The notes under the pieces are model-generated. The model saw only the letters and a list, made by a program, of their open reading frames with translations, searched no databases and had not been told where the DNA came from. Shown one piece after another: positions 1 to 9,762 of a stretch of 64,000 bases of DNA. How positions within the stretch are numbered: position 1 is the first letter of the stretch; each line of letters begins with the position of its first letter. Source of the stretch: Flavobacterium oreochromis (GTDB lineage Bacteria > Bacteroidota > Bacteroidia > Flavobacteriales > Flavobacteriaceae). The position numbers and the translations under genes were made by a program. The DNA is taken from contig NZ_CP067377.1 in assembly GCF_019565455.1 (NCBI RefSeq), positions 744,001 to 808,000 of the forward strand, given 5' to 3'.

Positions 1-2
1 TT

Positions 3-100
3 GGTAATCCTTCTTCAACTTTAGATGTAAAACACAAACCTGTAGAAGAAAAAAAAGAAACTCCTGTTACTATAACGCCATCAACAAAGAAGCCAGATGA
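3..100 (+). CDS. 3' end of an upstream ORF, probably a cassette protein
   Basis: The reading frame is open from the left edge of the window and encodes a Lys/Pro/Thr-rich tail. As given, the frame runs straight into the following lipoprotein gene. If the A-run at 100-106 had eight A instead of seven, this ORF would stop within about 12 bases (D-E-K-K-S-stop) and the next gene would begin at the overlapping ATG at 97. I therefore read it as the C-terminus of a separate gene. By analogy with the other units it may be an RHS tip, but too little is visible to name it. Confidence 0.45.
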
Positions 101-806
101 AAAAAATCATAAAATAACTATATTATTATTTGTTTTTTTATTTCTCTCATGTATTAGACAAAATGAGCATGTTATAATTGGCGAAGATTTTAATATTCAA
201 AAGTTAGAGCCAATCAACAAAAGTAAATCAAATACAAATTTTTATGTTGAAACAAAATACGAAAATCAGGAAATGACTAAATTATCTTTCTTTGATAAAT
301 CTAAGAAAAGGCTTCTACATATGGATACTATTTATTACAAACAAGACAAAAAGTATTTGGTTAATGAGTCTGATGTTAAAATTGATTCTAATACTTTTAA
401 ATTGATTAAAATTTCATTTCATGAAAATAACAATAAGATTAGTAGGCACTTTTTAATTAAATCTAAAAAAAAATATTATTTAATAGCTGTTGAAAAAGAA
501 ATCAAACCCTTGGAATTCGAGATTAAAAAAGTAAATACTAATTCATATTGTTTGGAATTTAAAAGTATTCAGGAGTACATAGAAAATACTGATTTATCTC
601 AATGCCAAACTTACTATTTTAAAGATTTTTATTCTTTCAAATTTATTAATAAAAAAGAGAAAATATATTATAGAGAAACTTATCATTATAACTGGGGAAA
701 TAATATTCAACCCAATTTTTCAGAGCTAAATTTTATTTATAACAATATTTACCTAAGTTTAAATTTCTATGATAATAATTATGTTTTTTTGATTCATCAA
801 TTTTAA
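97..806 (+). CDS. Lipoprotein, candidate immunity protein (frameshifted start)
   Basis: From the ATG at 97, with one extra A in the A7 run, the protein starts MKKNHKITILLFVFLFLSC, a lysine-rich n-region, a hydrophobic core and a lipobox cysteine. This is a typical lipoprotein signal. In the sequence as given the signal lies in the frame of the upstream ORF, and the first in-frame ATG is only at 273. The rest, about 215 residues, is a Lys/Asn/Tyr-rich beta-type sequence that I cannot assign to a family. It precedes a strong terminator. Its place, just upstream of an XRE/ATPase/integrase unit and in the same orientation, matches the lipoprotein at 18306 that follows an RHS tip. A role as immunity protein is inferred from that context only. 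Confidence 0.6.
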
Positions 807-841
807 AATGTATAAGAAGCTAAGTAAGAGCAACCGTGCAC

Positions 842-870
842 TTTCCACAATAATTTTAGCAAAAAGCGTC
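842..870 (+). repeat. Short repeat shared with 18843-18872
   Basis: The block containing ATAATTTTAGCAAAAAGCGTC, preceded by TTTCCACA, recurs at 18843-18872 with one change. Both copies lie just downstream of a + strand lipoprotein gene that ends an RHS cassette, so the repeat may be a remnant of a common cassette 3' end or a recombination scar. Confidence 0.6.
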
Positions 871-920
871 ACCACTCCCGCCCGAATCCCCGCTACCGCT
901 CGAATCTTTCGAGTGGTCAG
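870..920 (-). repeat. REP-like palindromic element
   Basis: GC-rich palindromic sequence whose reverse complement contains GACCACTCGAAAG then ATTCGAGCGGTAGCGGGG. The same family occurs at 21171-21203 and 28091-28122, in each case between a cassette immunity gene and the XRE end of a unit. Short GC-rich palindromes of this kind are scattered through many Bacteroidota genomes. Here they consistently mark unit junctions. Confidence 0.65.
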
Positions 921-960
921 ATTAAGTAAATCTATTTACTGAAGTTTTATAATATTAACT

Positions 961-1002
961 AAAAGCAGTAGCAATTTTATAAATAATTGCTACTGCTTTT
1001 TA
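961..1002 (+). terminator. Strong intrinsic terminator
   Basis: Perfect 16-bp stem between 961-976 and 985-1000 with an 8-nt loop. The arms end in A4/T4 tracts, so it can work in both directions. It closes the lipoprotein transcript from the left. Confidence 0.85.
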
Positions 1003-1144
1003 CTATATCTTAAAATTCTGAAACACGCATATATTATCTAATAAACCCGATCGCGCAGATATGCGGTATCGTTAGCGCAGAATTGCATTCTGTGCCCACA
1101 ACAGTAGGACACACAGTATGTTAAGTAAAATAAAAGGATATAAG

Positions 1145-1168
1145 AACACGCTTACGGGCGTGTTTTTT
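1145..1168. terminator. Unit-end hairpin, copy A
   Basis: 7-bp stem AACACGC/GCGTGTT (1145-1164) followed by a T-run on the + strand. The same hairpin with the same flanks follows the XRE gene in four units (9831-9850, 21123-21142, 28041-28060). It terminates transcription between the XRE gene and the neighbouring cassette and marks the conserved XRE-side end of the unit. Confidence 0.75.
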
Positions 1169-1177
1169 TGTGGGTTG

Positions 1178-1516
1178 TTATGAGGAGTAAGCTTTTTTAG
1201 TTTTATGGTCACGAATTAAAGCATCTACCACAGAGTATATTTTTTCTTTTTCAGCTTGAGGTAATTTTTGAATTTCTTTGATTCTTTTTACTGCTTCATT
1301 ATCTAAAACTTCTTCTTTATCTTCTTCTCCTGCTAAATAATCCAAAGAAACACCTAAAACATCAGCTATACGTTTTGCATACTCAACTGATGGTATAGCA
1401 TCACCACGTTCGTATTTAGAAATTGCATCTCTAGAAATACCAGTTGCATCAGCAAGTGCAATCTGTGAAAGGTTTTTAGCTTTTTTTAATTGTGTTATTT
1501 TTTCGCCAAACTTCAT
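1178..1516 (-). CDS. XRE-family transcriptional repressor (unit A)
   Basis: A 112-aa protein with an N-terminal helix-turn-helix at about residues 5-62 (LSQIALADATGISRDAISKY, then a typical GDAIPSVEYAKRIADVLGVS). The C-terminal tail is Lys/Glu-rich and probably dimerises. It lies divergent from the ATPase gene. A -7 box of the Bacteroidota type (TACTTTTG on the - strand, 1557-1564) lies about 40 bp upstream of the start. The intergenic region holds repeated TGTAATA/AATATTAC-like motifs that could be operators. By analogy with phage and ICE repressors it probably controls the divergent unit genes. Its HTH sequence differs strongly from the repressors of the other units although the ATPase and integrase genes are nearly identical. 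Confidence 0.85.
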   Translation of the reverse strand: MKFGEKITQLKKAKNLSQIALADATGISRDAISKYERGDAIPSVEYAKRIADVLGVSLDYLAGEEDKEEVLDNEAVKRIKEIQKLPQAEKEKIYSVVDALIRDHKTKKAYSS

Positions 1517-1667
1517 AATATGTAATAAAATAAGGGGTTAATCGTATTATGTTCTGCAAAAGTAATCATTTATTGTAATAAAAAAATAAAATAATACTTG
1601 ACTGATTGTATAATATTACCTAATATTGCTGAAAATATTACGCAGATAATAAATAATTATACAAAAT

Positions 1668-3249
1668 ATGTCAAATCTCAACACATCTAATCCCAACCAC
1701 TACCTCTACGAAACCAAACACTTAAAAATAGCCATTTAGACGGTATCAGATTCAACAATTTAGAAGCCTTACGAGTAACATTAGGAATACAAAAACTAAA
1801 AAGCGAACAAGTTCTAAGGCAGAATATAGATTTATACAACGACACCAGTATAGAGAAATTGACTAGAAAAGTAGCAGAGCGATTAGAAATAGGCACCACC
1901 ATAGTAAGACGGGATTTAGACAGCTTAACCAACGAACTGGAAAATTACAGATTACAAGAAGTAGAAAGAACAGTCGAAAGTCAAAAGTCGAAAGTCAAAA
2001 GTTTAACTGAGAAAGAGATTAAACAAGCAAAGGAATTTTTAGCACAAGAAAATTTAATAGCAAATACACAAGAATTAATTGGAAAAGCGGAGTAATCGGA
2101 GAAGAAATCAACCGCTTGTTAATGTACTTAATCTTTACCTCAAGAAAAACCAACAATCCGTTACATTGTATAAGTCTTGGAAGTAGCGGAATAGGAAAAA
2201 CACATTTACAGTCAAAAGTCGCAGAACTCATCCCCGAAGAAGATAAAATAGAAATGACCGTTTTAAGTGCAAACGCCTTTTATTACTTCAATCGTACGGA
2301 ATTACAAAACAAACTGATTTTAATTGAAGATTTAGACGGAGCAGAAAGTGTACTCTATCCACTTCGTGAATTACAATCAAAGAAAAAAATTACCAAAACA
2401 TTAGTACATAAAGATCAAAAAGGCACTACTCAAACCATCCATTTAACGGTGGAAGGTCCTGTAAGTGTGAGTGGTTGTACTACACAAGAAAGCATCTACG
2501 AGGATAATAGTAATCGAAGTTTTTTATTATACATCGATGAAAGCCAGGAGCAGGATGAAAAAATTATGTTCTACCAGCGTGCCGTGTCAGCAGGACAAAT
2601 CAATTATGAAGAAGAAATACAAACTAAAATGTTACTTCAAAATGCACAAAGACTACTCAAAACCATAACGGTAAGAAATCCTTTTGCAATGCACTTAACA
2701 CTTCCTCAATCCGTCTTTAAACCTCGAAGAACCAACGCCCATTATTTACAATTTATAGAAGCCATTACCTTTTACAAACAATACCAAAAGTTCCACCACA
2801 TCGACAAAGAAACAGGAGAGGAATATATAGAAACATCAGTAGAAGATATACAAGAAGCCAACGAACTCATCAAAGAAGTGTTACTTAGAAAAAGCGATAG
2901 TTTATCAGGAGCGTGCAGAAACCATTTAGAAAACCTAAAAGAATATTTAAATCAAAGTAATCAAACTCAATTTTCCAATAGCGAAATAAGAAGAAATTTA
3001 AGAGTAAAAGAAACCACACTTAGACGATACAACACACAATTATTACTAGAAAACTAGATTAGAAAAGTAAAGAATAAAGTAGGTAAATCAAATTGTTATG
3101 AAGTAGTAAATATAGATGAATACAAAGACTTGAAAGACTTAATAAATAAAGCATTACAAGATTGTATGACACAAATACAACTCGCCAACTCGCCACAAAC
3201 TAACCTTACTCAAAAAACGAAGTCAATCAAAATAAAATCAACTAGTTAA
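1668..3249 (+). pseudogene. AAA+/MCM-like ATPase of the unit, copy A (broken)
   Basis: Full-length homologue of the ATPase at 25944-27529, broken in three places. A 1-nt deletion at about 1735 ends the frame after KIAI. A second deletion at about 2082 truncates before the KSGVIGEE stretch. A nonsense TAG stands at 3055-3057 where the sister copy has a Tyr codon. The central part carries Walker A GSSGIGKT and Walker B LILIEDLDG. A C-terminal segment (SNSEIRRNLRVKETTLRRYN) looks like a winged helix. This layout resembles the helicase-like ATPases that sit beside primases in Bacteroidota mobile elements. The family assignment comes from memory. An origin-opening or transposition-helper role is inferred. 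Confidence 0.8.
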
Positions 3250-3315
3250 GTGTAAAAAGTAAAAATAATCCAAAAAATAACATACACCAAAAAATAATTA
3301 TTAACCATAAACAAA

Positions 3316-3342
3316 ATTCCCCCTTTTGGGGTTAGGGGGCTT
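3316..3342 (+). repeat. REP-like element upstream of Int1
   Basis: C-tract/G-tract palindrome (CCCCCTTTTGGGG, then TTAGGGGGCTT) ending directly at the Int1 ATG. It is also present at 7566-7592 and 25851-25878 in the sister units, and a relative lies at 61312-61336 outside the units. It occupies the ribosome-binding region of Int1 and could form an mRNA hairpin. Confidence 0.65.
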
Positions 3343-4173
3343 ATGAAACAACTACACTTAAAAAACGAAAGCTATCGAGAAATACACAAGGATTTTAAAA
3401 ACTGGTTGGATATATTAGGTTATGCGGAGAGTACACAAAAAAGTTTACCCAATCACCTCAAAGAGTTTTTTTATTACTTGGAAGAATACCAAATCAATCT
3501 AATAAATGTACAAACAATAAAAAACTACTATCATCATCTAAAAACCCGAAACAATCAAACCCGAGACGGAGGACTTTCCAACACCTATCTCAACAAGCAC
3601 ATACAAGCACTCATCAAATTGAACGACTACCTCAAAGCACACAACGCCAAACCACTTCCCATACATCTAAAACGAGAGGAATACAACCAAAGAGACTCTT
3701 TACAAATCCTCACCCAAGAAGAAATTAAACAATTATTTAAAGCTACAGAATACAGTAATGAACAGGAGCGAATTAGAAAAAGAGATAAAGTAATTTTAGT
3801 GTTATTATACAGTTGTGGACTACGACGAAATGAAGCGATAAACCTTGAAATCAAAGATATATTATTCGACAAAGAACGAATTTATGTTAGAAAAGGAAAA
3901 AACTATAAAGAAAGATATGTGCCAATCAACGATTACAATTTAAAGATTATTGAAGAATACATTTACGACTTTAGACCAACTTTTTACAATTATAAACAAA
4001 CCGAATATCTATTAATCAATTACAGAGGGATACAGTTATTAGGACAAACACTATGCAACAGATTAAGAGCCATAGAAAAAGCAAGCGGTATTAGGAAAGC
4101 CCCTCCTGTGGAGGGGTTGGGGAAGCTCTATTTACATCAAGTTATGGAAATACAAACATCAGCAACGTATTAA
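3343..4173 (+). pseudogene. Tyrosine recombinase Int1, copy A (truncated)
   Basis: Residues 1-250 are a XerC/XerD-like recombinase: an N-terminal SAM-like core-binding domain (about 1-110), then the catalytic domain with the first arginine in YSCGLRRNEAINL and the beta-hairpin lysine in RKGKNYKERYVP. After a GC-rich REP-like sequence (4098-4124, read as KAPPVEGLG) the expected HxxR...GHxx...Y box is missing. It is replaced by an out-of-frame piece of Int2. A deletion between REP-type sequences in Int1 and Int2 explains this. The protein lacks most of its active site and cannot be a working recombinase. Confidence 0.85.
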
Positions 4174-4388
4174 AAAAGCTAAGTGATGAATTAAAGCTAA
4201 TCAACTACAATTATCAAAACGCAATCCAAATCAGAAACAGTGTAATAGTAAACTGGCTCAAATCAAACAATCTTCGAAAAACCCAATATCTAGCAGGACA
4301 TAGATATATCAGCAGTACAGAACGCTACCAACAAGACAATTTAGAAGAACTTCACGAAATGATAAACACTTTTCATCCGGCAGTATAA
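4127..4388 (+). pseudogene. Tyrosine recombinase Int2 remnant, copy A
   Basis: Only the last about 85 codons of Int2 remain (from [14 protein letters not shown] to INTFHP). They keep the [11 protein letters not shown] motif with the catalytic tyrosine but have no start. The IS256 element inserted at 4379 replaces the last codons, so the frame ends inside the IS terminal repeat. The sequence in front is the deletion junction with Int1. Confidence 0.75.
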
Positions 4389-5742
4389 CACAAACTGTGT
4401 AAGTTAAAAAGTTATTCTGAAAAATTAGCTCGCTTAAAAGAGCTAAAATTTTTCGGAAATAACTTTTTAACGTTTTATATATTTACATAGTTATGATAGA
4501 CAAAGAAGACTTATTAAACAACAAGGATTTTTTTAAATCCTTTAAAAATGGAGAAGATTTATCTTCCTTTTTTAAGCAAATGCATAAACGAGCAGTAGAA
4601 CACATGCTCAATGCCGAACTAGATGCTCACTTAGATACCGAAAAACATCAAAAAACCTCTGACGGCAATTATCGTAATGGTCATGGAACCAAGAAGATTA
4701 AGACTTCCTTTGGAGAAGATCAAATTAAAGTCCCAAGAGATAGAGAAGGTAGTTTTGAACCTGTTTTAGTCCCTAAAAGACATAATATTATTGATGGTTT
4801 AGAGAATGTTATCATTTCATTTTATGCTAAAGGAATGAGTGTTAGTGATATTGAAGAGCAAATCAAAGAAATGTATAATTTTGACATTTCAACTTCTACC
4901 ATTTCAAGAATTACTAATGCAGTAGCAAGTGAGATAGTAACCTGGCAAAACAGACCATTAGATGAAGTTTACTTAATTGTTTGGATGGATGGAATTGTTT
5001 TCAAAGTTCGTGAAAACTCAAAAGTAATCAATAAAACTATCTATTTAGCAGTAGGACTTAATCATGAAGGACGAAAAGAAGTTCTTGGTATGTGGTTAGG
5101 TAAGAATGAAAGTTCAAGCTTCTGGATGAGTGTTTTAACCGATTTAAAAGCCCGCGGAGTGGAAGATATTTTAATAACGGCTACCGATAATTTAAACGGA
5201 TTTACTCAAACCATACGTTCTGTTTTTCCTGAATCACAAACACAGATTTGTGTGGTTCACCAAATAAGAAATGCTTGTAGATATGTCGTATGGAAAGATA
5301 AAAAGCAATTTACAACCGACATGAAACTAGTCTATACAGCACCAACAAAACAAGCCGCCGAGTTAGCTCTAGAAGATTTTGCTCAAAAATGGGAATCTAA
5401 ATATGGATATGCTATCAAATCTTGGAGGGAAAATTGGGACGAATTAACCATCTTTTTTGACTTCCCGTTAGAAATCCGCAAAATTATTTATACCACAAAT
5501 TTAATTGAAAATCTTAATGGGAAAATTCGCAAGTACACCAAAAACAAAATGTCGTTTCCAACAGATGAGGCGGTAATAAAATCGGTTTACCTTGCCTTAA
5601 AAGAAGCAACTAAAAAATGGTCGATGCCAATACAAAATTGGGGTATTGTTTTAAACCAATTTAATCTTATATTTGAAAAAAGGCTCAGATTATAAAATCC
5701 AAGCCTAAACTTTTTAACTTACACACTTTGTAGGATAGTGTC
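4379..5742 (+). mobile_element. IS256-family insertion sequence, copy 1
   Basis: 1364 bp. Imperfect 33-bp terminal inverted repeats begin GGCAGTAT on the left and GACACTAT on the right (read inward) and share GTGTAAGTTAAAAAG. The left flank is TTTCATCC (4371-4378) and the right flank is CTTTTCTT (5743-5750), so it has no target duplication of its own. Copy 2 carries the same two octamers on the opposite sides, which shows the two copies recombined with each other. Confidence 0.92.
4493..5695 (+). CDS. IS256-family transposase (Transposase_mut)
   Basis: A 400-aa DDE transposase of normal length for the family. The first catalytic Asp is in [14 protein letters not shown] (about residue 166). 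The second is in [12 protein letters not shown] (about 230), followed by the family-typical [13 protein letters not shown] segment. The Glu is in [16 protein letters not shown] (about 343). The N-terminal region (1-140) has the zinc/HTH-like end-binding domain with the stretch [17 protein letters not shown]. It is intact here, whereas copy 2 is frameshifted. It is the only intact IS256 transposase in the window and could act on both copies. Confidence 0.95.
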   Translation: MIDKEDLLNNKDFFKSFKNGEDLSSFFKQMHKRAVEHMLNAELDAHLDTEKHQKTSDGNYRNGHGTKKIKTSFGEDQIKVPRDREGSFEPVLVPKRHNIIDGLENVIISFYAKGMSVSDIEEQIKEMYNFDISTSTISRITNAVASEIVTWQNRPLDEVYLIVWMDGIVFKVRENSKVINKTIYLAVGLNHEGRKEVLGMWLGKNESSSFWMSVLTDLKARGVEDILITATDNLNGFTQTIRSVFPESQTQICVVHQIRNACRYVVWKDKKQFTTDMKLVYTAPTKQAAELALEDFAQKWESKYGYAIKSWRENWDELTIFFDFPLEIRKIIYTTNLIENLNGKIRKYTKNKMSFPTDEAVIKSVYLALKEATKKWSMPIQNWGIVLNQFNLIFEKRLRL

Positions 5743-5757
5743 CTTTTCTTTGGAAGA

Positions 5758-6627
5758 TTATTTGATTGGATGAAAAGTGTTTATCATTTCGTGAAGTTCT
5801 TCCAAGTTGTCTTGCTGATACCTTTCTGTTGAGCTGATGTAACGATGTCCTGCAAGATATTGGGTTTTTCTTAAGTTGTGGATTTTAAGCCAGTTTACTA
5901 TCACACTATTTCTGATTTGGATTGCATTTTGATAATTGTAATTGATTAGCTTTAATTCATCACTTAACTTTTTTAAAACATTGCTGATGTTAGTGTTACC
6001 ATAATTACTTGTAAATAAATTTTCTTCGTGTTTAGGTACAATCTGTGGTCTTATTTGTTGTATATACTCCATAAATTCCATTAGTTGCCACGGTTTTAAT
6101 TCTAATGTTCTTGCGTTGGTTTTTGTGGTTTGTGGAATGTGTATTTTGCCTTTGTAAAGTTCTACGTGTTCTTCTTTTAAGTGTTGTAATTCCTTGGTGT
6201 GTAAACCTTGATAAACCAATAATCCTATAATAATTTTGTTTCGTTTTCTGGCTAGATCATTGGCTGTAGTTTCGTAACTATAATATAAATCCTCTAACTC
6301 GTCTGCTGTTAATAAATGTCCTAGTACTGTTTTTACTTTTCCTTTGATGTTGATTGTTTCTATTGGATTATCTACTCTGTAATTTTCTTCTTGTAAGTAG
6401 TTGAAGTATATTTTTAAGTTCCCAATGTAGCTTTGTAAAGTGTTGGTTTTTATTCCTGTTTTTTTAAGCTGTTCGATGTATTTTAAGAATGTTTTGTAAT
6501 CTATGCTTTCTTTAGTAGTTCCAAAATTATTCATCCATATATCTAGGCGAGCGATAGCCCTTTGGAATATTGGAAAACTCTTGTTGCTGTAGCCGTTTTT
6601 CTCTAAGTAATGTATGAAGTTGTTCAT
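5758..6627 (-). CDS. Tyrosine recombinase Int2, copy B
   Basis: 289 aa. N-terminal core-binding domain at about 1-110 and catalytic domain at about 115-285. The C-terminal box [14 protein letters not shown] supplies the His and the nucleophilic Tyr. The R of the second box is present in QIRNS, but its His is not. The first catalytic Arg, expected in the YxGLR motif, is replaced ([10 protein letters not shown]). A degenerate second recombinase beside a complete one is known from tandem-recombinase mobile elements, where both may be needed for a heteromeric synapse. It starts about 100 nt inside the end of Int1 in another frame, which suggests translational coupling. The 3' end adjoins the IS256 right end. 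Confidence 0.82.
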   Translation of the reverse strand: MNNFIHYLEKNGYSNKSFPIFQRAIARLDIWMNNFGTTKESIDYKTFLKYIEQLKKTGIKTNTLQSYIGNLKIYFNYLQEENYRVDNPIETINIKGKVKTVLGHLLTADELEDLYYSYETTANDLARKRNKIIIGLLVYQGLHTKELQHLKEEHVELYKGKIHIPQTTKTNARTLELKPWQLMEFMEYIQQIRPQIVPKHEENLFTSNYGNTNISNVLKKLSDELKLINYNYQNAIQIRNSVIVNWLKIHNLRKTQYLAGHRYISSTERYQQDNLEELHEMINTFHPIK

Positions 6628-7565
6628 TGCCTTTTTCTTTTGATTTATCTTCTAATAAGTGGGTATAAATTTGTGTGCTTTCTAAAGAACTATGCCCTAA
6701 AAATTGACTGATGGTTTCGATGTTGGCACCTTTTTCGAGTAAATGCGTTGCTATTGAGTGGCGTAGTATATGCGGTGTGAGCCTCCCCAACCCCTCCATA
6801 GGAGGGGCTTTCCCTAATACCGCTTGCTTTTTCTATGGCTCTTAATCTGTTGCATAGTGTTTGTCCTAATAACTGTGTCCCTCTGTAATTGATTAATAGA
6901 TATTCGGTTTGTTTATAATTGTAAAAAGTTGGTCTAAAGTCGTAAATGTATTCTTCAATAATCTTTAAATTGTAATCGTTGATTGGCACATATCTTTCTT
7001 TATAGTTTTTTCCTTTTCTAACATAAATTCGTTCTTTGTCGAATAATATATCTTTGATTTCAAGGTTTATCGCTTCATTTCGTCGTAGTCCACAACTGTA
7101 TAACAATACCAGTATCACTTTGTCTCTTTTTCTAATTCGCTCCTGTTCATTACTGTATTCTGTAGCTTTAAATAATTGTTTAATTTCTTCTTGGGTGAGG
7201 ATTTGTAAAGAGTCTCTTTGGTTGTATTCCTCTCGTTTTAGATGTATGGGAAGTGGTTTGGCGTTGTGTGCTTTGAGGTAGTCGTTCAATTTGATGAGTG
7301 CTTGTATGTGCTTGTTGAGATAGGTGTTGGAAAGTCCTCCGTCTCGGGTTTGATTGTTTCGGGTTTTTAGATGATGATAGTAGTTTTTTATTGTTTGTAC
7401 ATTTATTAGATTGATTTGGTATTCTTCCAAGTAATAAAAAAACTCTTTGAGGTGATTGGGTAAACTTTTTTGTGTACTCTCCGCATAACCTAATATATCC
7501 AACCAGTTTTTAAAATCCTTGTGTATTTCTCGATAGCTTTCGTTTTTTAAGTGTAGTTGTTTCAT
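6527..7565 (-). pseudogene. Tyrosine recombinase Int1, copy B (one frameshift)
   Basis: Carries the complete catalytic set. The first Arg is in CGLRRNEA and the Lys in KGKNYKER. The second box is HILRHS, the third LGHSSLES and the Tyr is in QIYTH. One extra G in the GGG run at about 6813 puts the C-terminal 90 residues in another frame. The same extra base is present in the copy at 24803-25850 but absent from copy A. A REP-like palindrome (6783-6813) lies between the first Arg domain and the HxxR box and encodes about ten extra residues. A repaired protein would be about 345 aa, normal for Xer-type integrases. The family assignment is firm. Whether the shift is a true mutation, a sequencing error or recoding is open. 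Confidence 0.85.
6783..6813 (-). repeat. REP-like palindrome inside Int1 (copy B)
   Basis: GCCCCTCC...GGAGGGG palindrome followed by TTGGGGAGG, inside the coding sequence between the catalytic Lys region and the HxxR box. The related sequence sits at the same codon in copies A (4098-4124) and D (25058-25090). Confidence 0.7.
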
Positions 7566-7592
7566 AAGCCCCCTAACCCCAAAAGGGGGAAT
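7566..7592 (-). repeat. REP-like element upstream of Int1 (copy B)
   Basis: Same C-tract/G-tract palindrome as at 3316-3342, again directly in front of the Int1 start codon. Confidence 0.65.
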
Positions 7593-7658
7593 TTTGTTTA
7601 TGGTTAATAATTATTTTTTGGTGTATGTTATTTTTTGGATTATTTTTACTTTTTACAC

Positions 7659-9240
7659 TTAACTAGTTGATTTTATTTTGATTGACTTCGTTTTTTGAGT
7701 AAGGTTAGTTTGTGGCGAGTTGGCGAGTTGTATTTGTGTCATACAATCTTGTAATGCTTTATTTATTAAGTCTTTCAAGTCTTTGTATTCATCTATATTT
7801 ACTACTTCATAACAATTTGATTTACCTACTTTATTCTTTACTTTTCTAATCTAGTTTTCTAGTAATAATTGTGTGTTGTATCGTCTAAGTGTGGTTTCTT
7901 TTACTCTTAAATTTCTTCTTATTTCGCTATTGGAAAATTGAGTTTGATTACTTTGATTTAAATATTCTTTTAGGTTTTCTAAATGGTTTCTGCACGCTCC
8001 TGATAAACTATCGCTTTTTCTAAGTAACACTTCTTTGATGAGTTCGTTGGCTTCTTGTATATCTTCTACTGATGTTTCTATATATTCCTCTCCTGTTTCT
8101 TTGTCGATGTGGTGGAACTTTTGGTATTGTTTGTAAAAGGTAATGGCTTCTATAAATTGTAAATAATGGGCGTTGGTTCTTCGAGGTTTAAAGACGGATT
8201 GAGGAAGTGTTAAGTGCATTGCAAAAGGATTTCTTACCGTTATGGTTTTGAGTAGTCTTTGTGCATTTTGAAGTAACATTTTAGTTTGTATTTCTTCTTC
8301 ATAATTGATTTGTCCTGCTGACACGGCACGCTGGTAGAACATAATTTTTTCATCCTGCTCCTGGCTTTCATCGATGTATAATAAAAAACTTCGATTACTA
8401 TTATCCTCGTAGATGCTTTCTTGTGTAGTACAACCACTCACACTTACAGGACCTTCCACCGTTAAATGGATGGTTTGAGTAGTGCCTTTTTGATCTTTAT
8501 GTACTAATGTTTTGGTAATTTTTTTCTTTGATTGTAATTCACGAAGTGGATAGAGTACACTTTCTGCTCCGTCTAAATCTTCAATTAAAATCAGTTTGTT
8601 TTGTAATTCCGTACGATTGAAGTAATAAAAGGCGTTTGCACTTAAAACGGTCATTTCTATTTTATCTTCTTCGGGGATGAGTTCTGCGACTTTTGACTGT
8701 AAATGTGTTTTTCCTATTCCGCTACTTCCAAGACTTATACAATGTAACGGATTGTTGGTTTTTCTTGAGGTAAAGATTAAGTACATTAACAAGCGGTTGA
8801 TTTCTTCTCCGATTACTCCGCTTTTCCAATTAATTCTTGTGTATTTGCTATTAAATTTTCTTATGCTAAAAATTCCTTTGCTTGTTTAATCTCTTTCTCA
8901 GTTAAACTTTTGACTTTCGACTTTTGACTTTCGACTGTTCTTTCTACTTCTTGTAATCTGTAATTTTCCAGTTCGTTGGTTAAGCTGTCTAAATCCCGTC
9001 TTACTATGGTGGTGCCTATTTCTAATCGCTCTGCTACTTTTCTAGTCAATTTCTCTATACTGGTGTCGTTGTATAAATCTATATTCTGCCTTAGAACTTG
9101 TTCGCTTTTTAGTTTTTGTATTCCTAATGTTACTCGTAAGGCTTCTAAATTGTTGAATCTGATACCGTCTAAATGGCTATTTTTAAGTGTTTGGTTTCAA
9201 AAATGTAGTGGTTGGGGTTGGTGGTGTTTAAATTGTTCAT
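7659..9240 (-). pseudogene. AAA+/MCM-like ATPase of the unit, copy B (broken)
   Basis: Inverted near-identical copy of 1668-3249. It shares with copy A the 1-nt deletion after KIAI, the deletion near KSGV and the nonsense codon after LLLEN. It has a further nonsense change of its own in the KEFLAQEN segment (CAA to TAA near 8863). Walker A GSSGIGKT and Walker B LILIEDLDG remain. The shared lesions show that copies A and B descend from one already inactive ancestor by duplication or gene conversion. The start is ATG at 9240. The first residues (MNNLNTTNPNHYIF) differ from copy A, so the identity fades just where the divergent repressor region begins. Confidence 0.8.
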
Positions 9241-9270
9241 AAGTTTTAAATAATCATATTTGACTACAAA

Positions 9271-9345
9271 TATATATTTTTTGTTTATATAAAAATATAC
9301 TAATTGTTTATATTTTTCAACACGATATATTTTTTGTCTATAAAT
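9271..9345. promoter_or_regulatory. Operator-like repeats between ATPase B and XRE B
   Basis: The motif TATATTTTTTGTTTATA (about 9273-9289) is repeated as GATATATTTTTTGTCTATAA (about 9324-9343), with a related TTGTTTATATTTTTC between. The second copy abuts a TACTTTTG -7 box at 9349-9356. The arrangement suits autoregulation by the XRE protein. The equivalent regions of the other units hold different repeats. Confidence 0.5.
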
Positions 9346-9396
9346 AACTACTTTTGTAAAGCATTTTTGTTATTTAAACCTATTAACAGTACACTT

Positions 9397-9744
9397 ATGT
9401 CATTTGGAGATAACCTAAAAAAAATACGTTCGGATAAAGATATTTCACAAGGAGATTTAGCTAAAATGATTGATGTTCACGCCACTCATATCTCACGATA
9501 CGAACGTAATTTAACTTCGCCAACTATTGATGTTGCCAAAAAGATTGCTGATGCTCTAGAGGTTTCTACAGATGCCTTGATTTATGGTTCTAATGAGCAA
9601 ATTATAAATAACAAGATTAATGATGATGAACTATTACAACTTTTTCATAAAATCCAGTATTTAAATCAAGAAGAGATAAGTAGTATCAAAACTATGCTTA
9701 AAGCCTTTGTTTTTCAAAAAGATATACAAAAACAACTTTCTTAA
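9397..9744 (+). CDS. XRE-family transcriptional repressor (unit B)
   Basis: I choose the ATG at 9397, giving 115 aa (MSFGDNLKKIRSDKDISQGD). It lies 40 bp after the -7 box, and an upstream ATG would put that promoter inside the gene. The HTH spans about residues 6-62 (ISQGDLAKMIDVHATHISRY). The C-terminal Lys/Gln-rich part resembles the dimerisation tails of the other units. It is divergent from ATPase copy B and is followed by two hairpins. The HTH is clearly different from that of unit A although the divergent ATPase genes are almost the same. Confidence 0.85.
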   Translation: MSFGDNLKKIRSDKDISQGDLAKMIDVHATHISRYERNLTSPTIDVAKKIADALEVSTDALIYGSNEQIINNKINDDELLQLFHKIQYLNQEEISSIKTMLKAFVFQKDIQKQLS

Positions 9745-9762
9745 AAATTTTTTTTACCTTTT

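Noticed and set aside
1687..1932. 81-aa - strand ORF and its copies at 8976 and 20373
   Set aside because: Antisense shadow of the ATPase 5' region.
2471..2668. 65-aa ORF inside the ATPase genes (also at 8240 and 26525)
   Set aside because: It is an alternative frame of a conserved ATPase segment; its conservation follows from the identity of the ATPase copies.
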